Assembly: GCF_001675285.1 (NCBI RefSeq)
Contig: NZ_LSGQ01000027.1
Span: 115,904 to 179,903, forward strand
Reading direction: 5' to 3'
Length of the DNA stretch: 64,000 bases
Origin: Elizabethkingia miricola
GTDB taxonomy: Bacteria > Bacteroidota > Bacteroidia > Flavobacteriales > Weeksellaceae
Part shown: in pieces, positions 25,499 to 33,998 of the stretch
How positions within the stretch are numbered: position 1 is the stretch's first letter
How the letters are laid out: every line of letters starts with the position of its first letter
The notes under the pieces: generated by a model
The model's database searches: none
What the model saw: the letters and a program-made list of their open reading frames with translations, nothing else
Told to the model about the DNA's origin: nothing
Position numbers and translations under genes: made by a program

Positions 25499-26560
25499 AT
25501 GAAAACTTCATCAAAATTTTTAGCAGCGCTGTTATTTATAAGCAGCTTTTCTTTTGGACAAAACATTTCCAAAAAGATTGATTCTATAATAAGTGACAAT
25601 TATAAAAAAAATCCGGAGGTAGGAATTAGTGTTGGGTATATCAATAATAACAATGAAGAATATTATACAAGTTATGGTAATCTGAATGCAGAAAGTAAGA
25701 TTCAAATTAATAAAAACTCCTTATTCGAAATTGCGTCAATCACTAAAATCTTGACCTCAAATTTAATTGCTCAGGCAGTTCTGGATCATAAAATAAAGTT
25801 AGATGATTACATAGACGGATTCCTTCCTAAAGAATATATATTACACCAGAATCTTAGAAATAGAATTAAAATTTCGGATCTGACATCACATCAGTCAGGT
25901 TTACCTGATATAGATTTTGCAAAATTGATAGAACAGGATCCGCAACAGCCTGTGAATAATGTAACAGCACAAACTTTAGCCGCTATAATCAATAATTGTA
26001 GCGAACTAAAGGATTATGGTAAATATCGTTATTCTACGATTGGATATACTCTATTAGGACAGATAGTGGAAAAAGTATATGGTAAGACTTATGATGAGAT
26101 CATTAGAGCCAAAATAATAAAGCCATTACAAATGACTAATACATTAACCAAAGATTTTAATGTAAAAAACAGAACAACTGCTCACAATCCGGAAGGAGGC
26201 ATTCAGGAGTTTTTCAAATGGAATATTACAGCACCAGCAGGATTGGTAAAATCTACGGCTTCCGATATGGTTAGATTCTTAAAAGCAGTCCTTAATAAAC
26301 AAACGACAGTAGGTAAGGCAGCCATTATCATGGAAAGAGTCGTGTACAAAGATGAAAAAAGGGAAATGGGACTAGGGCTCAACATCGTAACAGATGATAA
26401 AAATACAATTTATATGAAATCAGGAGATTCTATGGGTCAGTCTTCAATCATCTGTTACAATAGGGATAAAAAATGGGGAATTATTATACTCCTTGACCAG
26501 AGAAATTCAAAAATGAGACAAGATCTGTTGAATAAAATTTATGATACGGTCCTGAAATAA
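25499..26560 (+). CDS. beta-lactamase-fold serine hydrolase 1
   Basis: A 353-residue exported protein (signal peptide MKTSSKFLAALLFISSFSFGQ) of the class C beta-lactamase/DD-peptidase-like family. The SxxK motif is SITK with Ser80. The second motif reads YST (178-180) where YSN/YAN is usual. A KSG triad-like element (YMKSGDSMGQSS) is near the C-terminus. It might act on peptidoglycan peptides, D-amino esters or beta-lactams; family membership does not decide this. The ATG at 25499 was chosen because it starts the signal peptide; an ATG at 25475 would add eight residues. It is the first of three paralogues in a row. Confidence 0.87.
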   Translation: MKTSSKFLAALLFISSFSFGQNISKKIDSIISDNYKKNPEVGISVGYINNNNEEYYTSYGNLNAESKIQINKNSLFEIASITKILTSNLIAQAVLDHKIKLDDYIDGFLPKEYILHQNLRNRIKISDLTSHQSGLPDIDFAKLIEQDPQQPVNNVTAQTLAAIINNCSELKDYGKYRYSTIGYTLLGQIVEKVYGKTYDEIIRAKIIKPLQMTNTLTKDFNVKNRTTAHNPEGGIQEFFKWNITAPAGLVKSTASDMVRFLKAVLNKQTTVGKAAIIMERVVYKDEKREMGLGLNIVTDDKNTIYMKSGDSMGQSSIICYNRDKKWGIIILLDQRNSKMRQDLLNKIYDTVLK

Positions 26561-26614
26561 ATAATGCCGCAAATAAAACAGCCTGAAAGCCATTTTAACT
26601 ATAAAAATTATACA

Positions 26615-28081
26615 ATGAAAAACACTTTATATCTGCTAATAGTTACACTTATAATATTGAGTTGCCGTACGAACAATAATATATTGACCTCAAAAAGGAA
26701 TTATAATTTTCTTACAGATAGCTTGAAGATCAATCAACAGTTAGAAAAGTATAAACTTCCCGGGTTCAGCCTTGTCGTTTTTGAAAATTATAAGATTGTC
26801 TATTCCAATCAATTTGGATTGAAATCTGTAAATTCTAAAGAAAAAATAGACGAAAATACCGCTTTTTCAACAGCATCAATTTCAAAACCAATAACAGCAC
26901 TTCTTTGCCACATTCTTGAAGAAAAAGGCTTAATTAATCTGAGTGATCCAATAGATAAGTACTTAAAACGCTGGCATCTGCCGAAAAGCAAATTTACGGA
27001 GAATAATAGCCCTACCTGGAAGCAGTTTTTGAATCATACTGCTGGTACAAGCCAAGGTGGATTTGAAGATCATTATGAAGGAGATACAATTCCAACCATC
27101 ACGCAAAGTCTTTTAGGGCAGATACCAAGATATGATAAGGAAATTGAATTCCTTTTCACACCAGGAACCAATTTTGAATATAGTGGTGGTGGCTATGTAA
27201 TTGTTCAAATGGCATTGGAAGATACTCTGAATAAATCTATTGCAGAACTTGCACAAGAGTATATTTTTTCTCCGCTTGGAATGAAAAATACTACAATGAT
27301 TCAGCCTAACGAAAAAGGATTTTTATCAAATGTAGCGCTGGTTCATGATAAAGATGGAAAGGTAATTAGAACAGGATTGCCAATAACACCACAAGTGGGC
27401 GCTTCCGGAATGTGGTCGACACCTACAGATCTGGCTAAACTTGCTATCGAAATACAAAATGCTTTACGCAATAAAAACAATAAAGTGATTTCTCATTCCG
27501 TAGCAAAAAAAGTAACCGAAGTAACGGCTTTTAAAAATGCGGTTGGAGGCTGGAGCTACGGATGGCAAAAGTCTTTTGGTTATAGTAATTATGATTGGTT
27601 TTCATGTAATGGTTCTAATACCGGAGTTGGAGGTAATGTTCTTGCTTCCATGACGGATGGTAATGGCATGGTATATCTTGCCAATGGTGAAAAGCCAAAT
27701 CGTTTTCCTGTCATGAATCAGACCAGAACAAAGGTTCTCACCTTGATGGATTGGAACAAAACAACTAATGAGGATACTCAGGAAATACCATTAAGTATAA
27801 AAAAGCAACTCATCGGGACTTATGACGATTTCTTATACGGACAGGGAATGGAAACCAAAATAGTAGAAAAGAATAATCTTCTTTATGTTGAATCTATGCT
27901 TTTGGATTTTTTTAAAGGAAAGAATGATAACAAACTGTTATATCTCAAAAATGGATTGTTCAAAATTGTAGATTATCCAAACCTATTGAAACTGGATTTC
28001 AGTAATGGAAAATTGAATTCTGTCACCTTACAAAGAGATACTTTGAAAACTAAAATTCTGGTTGGTAATAAAGATAAATAA
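26615..28081 (+). CDS. beta-lactamase-fold serine hydrolase 2 (lipoprotein)
   Basis: A 488-residue protein with a lipobox (LIILSC) in the N-terminal signal when read from the ATG at 26615. A longer frame from 26564 gives an implausible N-terminus. The SxxK motif is SISK (88-91 from this start). The second motif reads YSGGGY, as in D-aminopeptidase-like members, and a CNGSNTGVGG stretch is near the usual third motif. An extra C-terminal domain of about 100 residues (from ETKIVEKNNLLYVESM) is beta-rich. Same strand and close spacing suggest co-transcription with its neighbours. Confidence 0.87.
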   Translation: MKNTLYLLIVTLIILSCRTNNNILTSKRNYNFLTDSLKINQQLEKYKLPGFSLVVFENYKIVYSNQFGLKSVNSKEKIDENTAFSTASISKPITALLCHILEEKGLINLSDPIDKYLKRWHLPKSKFTENNSPTWKQFLNHTAGTSQGGFEDHYEGDTIPTITQSLLGQIPRYDKEIEFLFTPGTNFEYSGGGYVIVQMALEDTLNKSIAELAQEYIFSPLGMKNTTMIQPNEKGFLSNVALVHDKDGKVIRTGLPITPQVGASGMWSTPTDLAKLAIEIQNALRNKNNKVISHSVAKKVTEVTAFKNAVGGWSYGWQKSFGYSNYDWFSCNGSNTGVGGNVLASMTDGNGMVYLANGEKPNRFPVMNQTRTKVLTLMDWNKTTNEDTQEIPLSIKKQLIGTYDDFLYGQGMETKIVEKNNLLYVESMLLDFFKGKNDNKLLYLKNGLFKIVDYPNLLKLDFSNGKLNSVTLQRDTLKTKILVGNKDK

Positions 28082-28094
28082 TAACTGATTCCCC

Positions 28095-29453
28095 ATGAAA
28101 AATCACTCAAAAGCAATACTATTTTTAGGAATAAGCTTTCTCCCCTTCAACAGCTTTTCACAAACCAAAACGCTCAACTTAACGAAAAACCAGACCGATC
28201 TTTCCGATAAGTTATCAAAATATATGCAAGCCCAGGCAGACGTGAATGGATTTAGCGGCACCGTTCTGATTGTCAGAAAAGATGCTGTGCTTTTGCGGAA
28301 GGCTTATGGTTTAGCAGATTACGAATGGAATATTAAAAATACAATAGACACCAAATTCCAGTTAGCATCGGTAACAAAGCAATTTACAGCAACCGCAATT
28401 CTTCAGCTAGTAGAAAAAGGAAAATTATCACTTGATGACAAATTAAATAAATTTTTCCCGGATTATCCTAATGCCGAAAGTGTTACCATTCATATGTTGT
28501 TATCACATTCTTCCGGACTTGCCTTAGGCTTTAAAGAATTGGCTTTAAGTACCATATCAGCTGATTCTGCCTATAATGAGATAAAAAAAATACCATATGA
28601 ATTTTCGCCAGGAACTAAAAGCGAATACAGTAATATTGGGTATTATTTATTAGGTAAGATTATTGAAAAAGTATCAGGAGAAGAATATGCAGTTTTTCTG
28701 AAAAAAAATATATTTGAAAAAGTAGGAATGAAGAACACTGGAATTAGTAATAATGATTCGATAATTCTGAAAAAAGCAAAAGTTTATTACCATACGGAAA
28801 ATAAGTTAGCTCATAATCCATATATCAACTGGGGATTTAACATTGGACATGATGGCGCTTATTCCACTATTGAAGATTTGGCGTTATGGGACAAAGCACT
28901 TTACAGGACATCTATTTTATCAAAAGAAATGAAAAACCGAATGTTTACCTCCTATAATGATCACAACTTTGGATATGGCTTTCTTGTCAACCCTTTCTAC
29001 AATCAAGGGCATCAATTAATCGCACATGATGGTGGTTTTTTTGGAACAATGACTTCCTTCAACCGTTATACAGATGATGGTTTGTTTATCACTGTTCTTT
29101 CAAATAATCAGTCTCCGGCATATATGCTTGCATACGGATTGGCTGCAATATGCTTTGGTAAAGAGGTTGAACTCCCATATCATCATAAGAAAGTCAGTAA
29201 TAATCTGTCTCTTTACAAGCATTTTGAGGGTGATTATGAAGATATCAAAATTCGTAACGACAATGGAAAGATCTATTATAATGACTTTGATATTGAATTA
29301 CTTCCGGAATCAGATTATAAATTTTTCAGATCAGATGATGACAACAGAACTGTTGAATTTATTAAAGATTCCAAAGGGGAATACTCTACTATTAAACTGA
29401 CTAAAGCCGGAGTTGCAGAAATACGAAAGAAAACATTTTCAAATAAACAATAA
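28095..29453 (+). CDS. beta-lactamase-fold serine hydrolase 3
   Basis: A 452-residue exported protein (signal MKNHSKAILFLGISFLPFNSFS). It has the complete motif set: SVTK (92-95), YSN in KSEYSNIGYYLLG, and HDGG in LIAHDGGFFG, so it is the most canonical of the three. The C-terminal 110 residues form an extra domain typical of long family members. It begins 13 bases after gene 2. Three different paralogues in a row, rather than identical copies, suggest old duplication or separate gain. Whether it hydrolyses beta-lactams cannot be told from sequence. Confidence 0.9.
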   Translation: MKNHSKAILFLGISFLPFNSFSQTKTLNLTKNQTDLSDKLSKYMQAQADVNGFSGTVLIVRKDAVLLRKAYGLADYEWNIKNTIDTKFQLASVTKQFTATAILQLVEKGKLSLDDKLNKFFPDYPNAESVTIHMLLSHSSGLALGFKELALSTISADSAYNEIKKIPYEFSPGTKSEYSNIGYYLLGKIIEKVSGEEYAVFLKKNIFEKVGMKNTGISNNDSIILKKAKVYYHTENKLAHNPYINWGFNIGHDGAYSTIEDLALWDKALYRTSILSKEMKNRMFTSYNDHNFGYGFLVNPFYNQGHQLIAHDGGFFGTMTSFNRYTDDGLFITVLSNNQSPAYMLAYGLAAICFGKEVELPYHHKKVSNNLSLYKHFEGDYEDIKIRNDNGKIYYNDFDIELLPESDYKFFRSDDDNRTVEFIKDSKGEYSTIKLTKAGVAEIRKKTFSNKQ

Positions 29454-29530
29454 CCAAACATAATAAGTATTATTACAATTATTTAGCAACAATTCTGCAA
29501 ATAACATATTTATTAATTATAAATTTTCTC

Positions 29531-29538
29531 TATTTTTG
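29531..29538 (+). promoter_or_regulatory. -7 box of the DUF4287 gene
   Basis: TATTTTTG matches TAnnTTTG. An upstream in-frame ATG at 29536 falls inside this box, which supports the ATG at 29587 as the true start. Confidence 0.5.
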
Positions 29539-29586
29539 ATGATACTTGAAAACATCATAAAATCAATCAACCAAAACAAAATAAAT

Positions 29587-29805
29587 ATGTCCTTTCAAAC
29601 TTATATTAAAAATATTGAAGAAAAAACTGAAAAGTCCCGTTCAGATTTTGAAAAACTTGCCGCTGAAAAAGGATTTACCGAAGATGGTAAAATCAAAAAA
29701 GGAATAAAAGCAACAGAAATAATCAACTGGTTAAAGGAAGATTTTGAATTGGGACATGGACACGCTACAGCAATGTATGCCTATATTAATGGAAAACGTG
29801 AATAA
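29587..29805 (+). CDS. DUF4287 domain protein
   Basis: A 72-residue soluble protein with the DUF4287 hallmarks: MSFQTYIKNIEEKTEKSRSD at the start, LAAEKGFTEDGKIKKGIKATEIINWL in the middle, and EDFELGHGHATAMYAYI at the end. The GHGHA motif is strongly conserved in the family, whose function is unknown. The start at 29587 follows the family's normal N-terminus and the position of the -7 box. It stands alone, followed by a terminator and a tRNA gene on the other strand. Confidence 0.87.
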   Translation: MSFQTYIKNIEEKTEKSRSDFEKLAAEKGFTEDGKIKKGIKATEIINWLKEDFELGHGHATAMYAYINGKRE

Positions 29806-29846
29806 TAAAGATTAGTTTTTTATTAATATACGTCCATAAAAACAAA

Positions 29847-29870
29847 ATATCCCTCCTTAAGGAGGGATAT
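29847..29870. terminator. terminator between DUF4287 gene and tRNA-Arg
   Basis: ATATCCCTCC and GGAGGGATAT, perfect 10-bp stem, TTAA loop. On the minus strand a T-rich tail follows, so it most likely ends the tRNA transcript; it may also serve the DUF4287 gene. Confidence 0.8.
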
Positions 29871-29877
29871 TTATACG

Positions 29878-29951
29878 TGAGCGCGGGAGGAGTCGAACCC
29901 CCAACCTTTAGAGCCGTAATCTAACGCTCTATCCAATTGAGCTACGCACCC
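29878..29951 (-). tRNA. tRNA-Arg (ACG), copy 1
   Basis: A full cloverleaf can be drawn. The acceptor is GGGTGCG with CGCGCTC (two G-U pairs). The D-arm is GCTC...GAGC. The anticodon stem is TTAGA/TCTAA with loop TTACGGC, giving anticodon ACG, and the T-arm loop is TTCGACT. Discriminator A; CCA is not encoded. The 74-nt sequence is identical to the copy at 32124-32197. The terminator downstream differs from that of the other copy. Confidence 0.96.
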
Positions 29952-29963
29952 GTTTTAAGTCTG

Positions 29964-29971
29964 CAAATATA
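29964..29971 (-). promoter_or_regulatory. -7 box of tRNA-Arg copy 1
   Basis: On the minus strand TATATTTG lies 12 bases before the tRNA 5' end. The same box is found at the same place in copy 2. Confidence 0.5.
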
Positions 29972-30077
29972 GCATTTTTATGTGATTATACCGCTATCTA
30001 TCCACATAAATATCAATATTTTTATTTCAATACTGAAATCACTTCCAGGGTATCTTTCAGCTGGAAAATAATATTCC

Positions 30078-31841
30078 TTATTTCAAAACAGGAATTTTCA
30101 CATAACTATCTGTATACCATTTAATCAATAAAGGCTCTCCAGCATCTTTCATTGTTTCGGTACTTACATCCTTTCCGGTTCCGTAATTAAGTTGAGAAAA
30201 TGGATTTTTATTGACATTAACTGCAACAACCAAGCGGCTCCCTTTATCCAGATGCTTACTAATCAAATGTGTATTGGAAAAATCTATTACTGTTGCTTCT
30301 CCCGGCTTCAGAAGGTTTCTTTTCGTTATATCTTTAGCATAACTTGCCCGGCCTATATAATAAGACAAATGAAAATACTCCCCGTTCGGTGTCAACTCAT
30401 ATAAAGTAACTCCAATATCAGCATCCCTTTTATTAATACTAAGTTTCAGCTGCCCCAGAAAAGAACCATTTATTAAAATTGCTTTATCCATTGGCTGGCT
30501 AATAAATACAAAACCATTACTCGCATCAATTTCTTTTCTGACAATTGGTGAGGGATAATAATCGTTATTACTATTTTCTCTGTCCCTGAAATCTACTGTT
30601 TGTTCCAGATATCTTTTATCAGAAGGCTTTTTAGTCACTAATGAATAAAAAGAATCCTTTTTTAAATCTGATAAATAAAACTTTAGAAAACCATTATACA
30701 TTTTGTCTAATCCTGAAGCACCTCTCCATTCATTACTTCCCATAACTTCATAAGTGATTCTGTCTTTAAGAAATTCAGGTTTTTTTCCACTCTTCAGAAT
30801 ATAATCAAACCATTCATAAGTGATCTTTTTTATATCAAACAAAGCCACTTCATCTACTTTATAATCATTAATAACAGGCTCACCTCCTCTTTGTGTACCA
30901 AAATGTCCATATGGCCCTATAACCAGATAATAAGGTGTCTTTGGATTGTATTTTTGAAGCTCACGGAGATAATACAGGCTCGAATTTTGAGAATCATTAT
31001 AATAACCATCAAAAGCAAGAACCGGAATATTAATTTTAGCAAATTCTTTTTGGAAGGGGGCCATATCCTGCCAGTATTGATCAAAATCAGGGTGCATTAT
31101 CCAACGTTGAAACCATTTATTGGGAGCTCCGTCAATACTATCCATTTTATTATAAGCAGCCCCGCTATACCACCAGTCAAACATCATTTTCCGAAAACGT
31201 TTCCTGTCATTGTTGACTTCATTATCAAGAAATTTATTATTTCCCACGTAAAAAGCCCATTCATAATTGGGGTTAATAAATATATTATTTTCCATCGGAT
31301 GTCCCATCCCCGGTCTATTGGCAACATAGGGAACTATTGTTTTGAGTGCCGGATGCAAATTTTTACAGGCAGCCCATTGTGTAAATCCATTATAACTGCC
31401 TCCATACATTCCTACACTTCCGTTACACCATAATTGCTTACTGATCCAGTCAATAATTTCATAAGCATCCTTTGCATCAGTTTCATAAGGGTATATTTTA
31501 TTGGGACTATATCGTTTTCCTCTGGTATAAGCCACCACACCAATATATCCCCGGTCTGCGGCTTCTTTTAGGGATTCCAGATCCCGGCCTTTATCTCTGA
31601 CATAGATCGTATACTGCAAAATAACAGGTAATGGCTTTGTTACATTTTTCCTTTTTACAACTATAGCGGATATGCTGCCCCCGTCTTTAGTTGTAATCAT
31701 AACATTATCCTGGATACTATAAAGACTGTCGGAGTCTGTTTTTATAATGTCTTGCGACTGTCGGAGATCGAAGCAGTAAGCTTTAAAAAGGATAAAAAAG
31801 AAAATAAAAAGTAATATTCTTTGTATGGTTCTCATAAGCAT
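30078..31841 (-). CDS. CocE/NonD family hydrolase (X-Pro dipeptidyl-peptidase S15 fold)
   Basis: A 587-residue exported alpha/beta hydrolase. A hydrophobic N-terminus (RILLFIFFFILFKAYC) acts as a signal. The catalytic domain carries the nucleophile motif GMYGGSYNGF with Ser149 and GPYGHFGTQRGG with the likely catalytic His. The C-terminal third is the jelly-roll domain seen in CocE and glutaryl acylases. Substrates in the family include acyl esters, Xaa-Pro peptides and beta-lactam acyl side chains; the one here is unknown. The gene is enclosed by two identical tRNA-Arg genes on its own strand. Two ATGs six bases apart are possible starts. Confidence 0.88.
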   Translation of the reverse strand: MLMRTIQRILLFIFFFILFKAYCFDLRQSQDIIKTDSDSLYSIQDNVMITTKDGGSISAIVVKRKNVTKPLPVILQYTIYVRDKGRDLESLKEAADRGYIGVVAYTRGKRYSPNKIYPYETDAKDAYEIIDWISKQLWCNGSVGMYGGSYNGFTQWAACKNLHPALKTIVPYVANRPGMGHPMENNIFINPNYEWAFYVGNNKFLDNEVNNDRKRFRKMMFDWWYSGAAYNKMDSIDGAPNKWFQRWIMHPDFDQYWQDMAPFQKEFAKINIPVLAFDGYYNDSQNSSLYYLRELQKYNPKTPYYLVIGPYGHFGTQRGGEPVINDYKVDEVALFDIKKITYEWFDYILKSGKKPEFLKDRITYEVMGSNEWRGASGLDKMYNGFLKFYLSDLKKDSFYSLVTKKPSDKRYLEQTVDFRDRENSNNDYYPSPIVRKEIDASNGFVFISQPMDKAILINGSFLGQLKLSINKRDADIGVTLYELTPNGEYFHLSYYIGRASYAKDITKRNLLKPGEATVIDFSNTHLISKHLDKGSRLVVAVNVNKNPFSQLNYGTGKDVSTETMKDAGEPLLIKWYTDSYVKIPVLK

Positions 31842-31894
31842 ATTATAATTTGAAAGATATTTTTTTAAGCTATTTCTTTTCTAGCCTATAAATA

Positions 31895-31902
31895 CAAAAT
31901 TA
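31895..31902 (-). promoter_or_regulatory. -7 box of the CocE/NonD hydrolase gene
   Basis: On the minus strand TAATTTTG matches TAnnTTTG, 53 bases before the start at 31841. Confidence 0.4.
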
Positions 31903-32090
31903 TAAAAAGCAAACATTTAAATATACATAATTATCAATTTTACAGCTGGTTACAATAGAAAAATCTGTTATTTCCAATATCAATAGTATGATGTAAGGCA
32001 ATACATCTTAGTATAATCCACGTTTTGAAAATTCAATTCCTTTCCTTTTTGATCTGTATCGGGAAAAATAAAGGAGGATTAAAATAAAAA

Positions 32091-32110
32091 AGACCACTAA
32101 ATAGTGGTCT
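32091..32110. terminator. terminator of tRNA-Arg copy 2 (AGACCACTA family)
   Basis: Perfect 9-bp stem AGACCACTA/TAGTGGTCT with A- and T-runs on either side. It lies 13 bases past the tRNA 3' end on the minus strand. Same hairpin and spacing as at the decayed copy (23947). Confidence 0.85.
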
Positions 32111-32123
32111 TTTTCTTTCCGAG

Positions 32124-32197
32124 TGAGCGCGGGAGGAGTCGAACCCCCAACCTTTAGAGCCGTAATCTAACGCTCTATCCAATTGAGCTACGCACCC
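32124..32197 (-). tRNA. tRNA-Arg (ACG), copy 2
   Basis: Identical over all 74 bases to copy 1, with the same cloverleaf and anticodon ACG. The downstream context (CTTTC spacer and AGACCACTA terminator) matches that of the remnant at 23981, so this copy probably keeps the ancestral arrangement. The 5' flank with CAAATATA is also shared with copy 1. Confidence 0.96.
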
Positions 32198-32210
32198 GTT
32201 TAAAGGTTTG

Positions 32211-32218
32211 CAAATATA
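32211..32218 (-). promoter_or_regulatory. -7 box of tRNA-Arg copy 2
   Basis: TATATTTG on the minus strand, 13 bases before the tRNA 5' end, as in copy 1. Confidence 0.5.
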
Positions 32219-32242
32219 GTACTTTTTTTCTTTCTTTGAAGA

Positions 32243-33289
32243 ATGAAAGCACTTTTTTTGTCATCGGGTCTCCTATTTTTTCTGTTTTCTTGTAAAAAAA
32301 CAGAGCAGAATTTTCCAAAAGAAGATACTCAGATTTCTCAACGACTTCATTTTAAAGAAGATAAAGATAACTTCCGAATTACCTCCGGAAAATTCGATAT
32401 TGAGCTAAAAAAATCAGTTTTTCCGCTAAAAAAAGTGATTTTCCTAAACTCAACGCTCATCGGATACATGACAGAGCTTGGGTTGGAAGATAAAATTGTC
32501 GGAGTCTCCAGTCCGGAATATATATTCTCAGAGAAAGTTCAGCAGCTTATTAAAGCCGGAAGAATCCAGAATGTGGGATCTGAACAAAAATATGACATAG
32601 AAAAAATACTGGCTTTAAAACCTGATGCTGTTTTCACTAACTACATCGCTTCATTTGAAAATACTTATGAACTGCTGAAGAAAAATGGTATTAAGATCAT
32701 CTTTCTTGATGAATACATGGAACAAAAGCCTTTGGAAAAGAGTGCTTACTTGAAATTATACGGAAAGCTATTTGGTATTGAGAAAAAATCAGATTCTCTA
32801 TATAAGCTTATCGAAAATAACTACAATCAACTAAAACTTCAGGCTTCTCAGGCGAAAGACAAACCAGAAGTTATCTGTAATGAGATGTATGGAAACCAGT
32901 GGTTCGTTCCGGGTGGAAACAGCTTTGCAGCGCAATACTTTAAAGATGCCAATGCCAGCTATCCATGGCAGTCTTTACCTAATGAAAATTCGGTTCCGCT
33001 AAGCTTTGAAGAAGTTTTTGCAAAATCTACCAAAGCAACTTATTGGGTAAATGTTGGAGAATATAAAAAGAAAAGCGAATTATTGGCCTTTAATCCGGTA
33101 TATGCAAAACTTCACCCTTTTAAAAACGGAAAAGTTTACAGCCTTTATGGCAGCGTAAAAGGTAAATCCAATGATTATTTTGCTTCCGGCGTAGTCCGTG
33201 CCGACAAAGTACTTCATGATTACGTGAATATCTTCCATCCAAATCTGTTGAAAGATACAGCTATGGTATACATGAAGGAGCTTAAATAA
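32243..33289 (+). CDS. BtuF/FepB-like periplasmic binding lipoprotein of an ABC importer
   Basis: A 348-residue lipoprotein (LFFLFSC lipobox, Cys17) of the class III substrate-binding fold. It has the features of cobalamin/Fe-siderophore binders: GYMTELGLEDKIVGVSSPEY near residue 73-92, DIEKILALKPDAVF near 119-132, and a long linking helix (SAYLKLYGKLFGIEKKSDSLYKLIE). It would deliver a metal chelate, B12 or heme-like ligand to a BtuCD-type importer, which is not encoded nearby. The gene starts 45 bases after the tRNA 5' end, on the opposite strand, so their promoters lie together. The next gene follows after 35 bases. Confidence 0.88.
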   Translation: MKALFLSSGLLFFLFSCKKTEQNFPKEDTQISQRLHFKEDKDNFRITSGKFDIELKKSVFPLKKVIFLNSTLIGYMTELGLEDKIVGVSSPEYIFSEKVQQLIKAGRIQNVGSEQKYDIEKILALKPDAVFTNYIASFENTYELLKKNGIKIIFLDEYMEQKPLEKSAYLKLYGKLFGIEKKSDSLYKLIENNYNQLKLQASQAKDKPEVICNEMYGNQWFVPGGNSFAAQYFKDANASYPWQSLPNENSVPLSFEEVFAKSTKATYWVNVGEYKKKSELLAFNPVYAKLHPFKNGKVYSLYGSVKGKSNDYFASGVVRADKVLHDYVNIFHPNLLKDTAMVYMKELK

Positions 33290-33324
33290 AAAATATAATA
33301 ATACAGATCATTTAAACCATCCCA

Positions 33325-33936
33325 ATGAAAAGAAATCTAGCTTTTATATTTGCTGCATTAGGATGGTTTGCTGTTATTATACAATATTATCTGATGATTG
33401 AGAGCAGGACTATTTCTGTTCCTGAAGCCACAATAAGGTTCTTCAGCTTTTTTACTATTCTCACCAACATACTTGTAGCTCTTTATTTCAGTATTATTTT
33501 CTTCTCCCGAAGCAAATCAGTTTCTTTAATAACCGCCCCCGGAACACTTACATTTATTACTATTTATATTACCATAGTGGGGTTAGTTTATCAGGTGGCA
33601 CTGAGACACCTTTGGCACCCTCAGGGAATGCAGAGACTCGTTGACGAATTACTGCACTCTGTTATTCCAATCTTAGTTATTCTCTTTTGGTACCTGTATG
33701 AACCAAAGAAAAGTCTGAAATATAACCTGAGCATAAAATGGCTCTCCTATCCTCTCATCTATTTCATCTATATTCTTTTACGCGGAAATCAGTCCGGTTT
33801 TTATCCTTATCCTTTTGTTGATGTTTCAGTATTAGGATTTGCCGCTGTTATCCAGAATGCACTTTTTCTGTCACTTTTTTTCCTTGGGTTATCTTTAGCT
33901 TTTATTTTCATAGGAAAACAGCTGGATAAAAAATAG
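33325..33936 (+). CDS. Pr6Pr family membrane protein
   Basis: A 203-residue integral membrane protein with six hydrophobic segments. It contains FFSFFTILTNILVALYFS, a conserved VALRHLWHPQGMQRLVDELLHSVIPI segment, and LRGNQSGFYPYPFVDVSVLG. This fits the Pr6Pr family (FAR-17a/AIG1-like), some eukaryotic members of which hydrolyse fatty-acid esters of hydroxy fatty acids through conserved Thr and His. The family is recognised with fair confidence; function in bacteria is not established. It follows the binding-protein gene by 35 bases and may share its transcript. Confidence 0.78.
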   Translation: MKRNLAFIFAALGWFAVIIQYYLMIESRTISVPEATIRFFSFFTILTNILVALYFSIIFFSRSKSVSLITAPGTLTFITIYITIVGLVYQVALRHLWHPQGMQRLVDELLHSVIPILVILFWYLYEPKKSLKYNLSIKWLSYPLIYFIYILLRGNQSGFYPYPFVDVSVLGFAAVIQNALFLSLFFLGLSLAFIFIGKQLDKK

Positions 33937-33973
33937 ATTCATCAATATATTCTGTAATAATCAAAAACCTCCT

Positions 33974-33981
33974 TATATTTG
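33974..33981 (+). promoter_or_regulatory. -7 box of the AraC gene at 33999
   Basis: TATATTTG, full consensus, 17 bases before the ATG. Confidence 0.45.
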
Positions 33982-33998
33982 AACAGTTGCAGAAGTAT

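Noticed and set aside
23981..29951. A 6-kb integrative element with att sites formed by the tRNA-Arg 3' end
   Set aside because: The geometry fits, but the remnant also matches the tRNA beyond the missing anticodon arm, no integrase gene is present, and the enclosed genes show no clear mobile functions. Kept only as part of the broader tRNA-decay finding.
30891..31433. 180-codon frame antisense to the CocE/NonD gene
   Set aside because: The CocE frame has clear catalytic motifs over the same bases; the antisense product matches no family.
5381..32110. Repeated AGACCACTA hairpins as CRISPR repeats
   Set aside because: Copies are kilobases apart, lie at gene ends and carry A/T-runs; there are no regular spacers and no cas genes.
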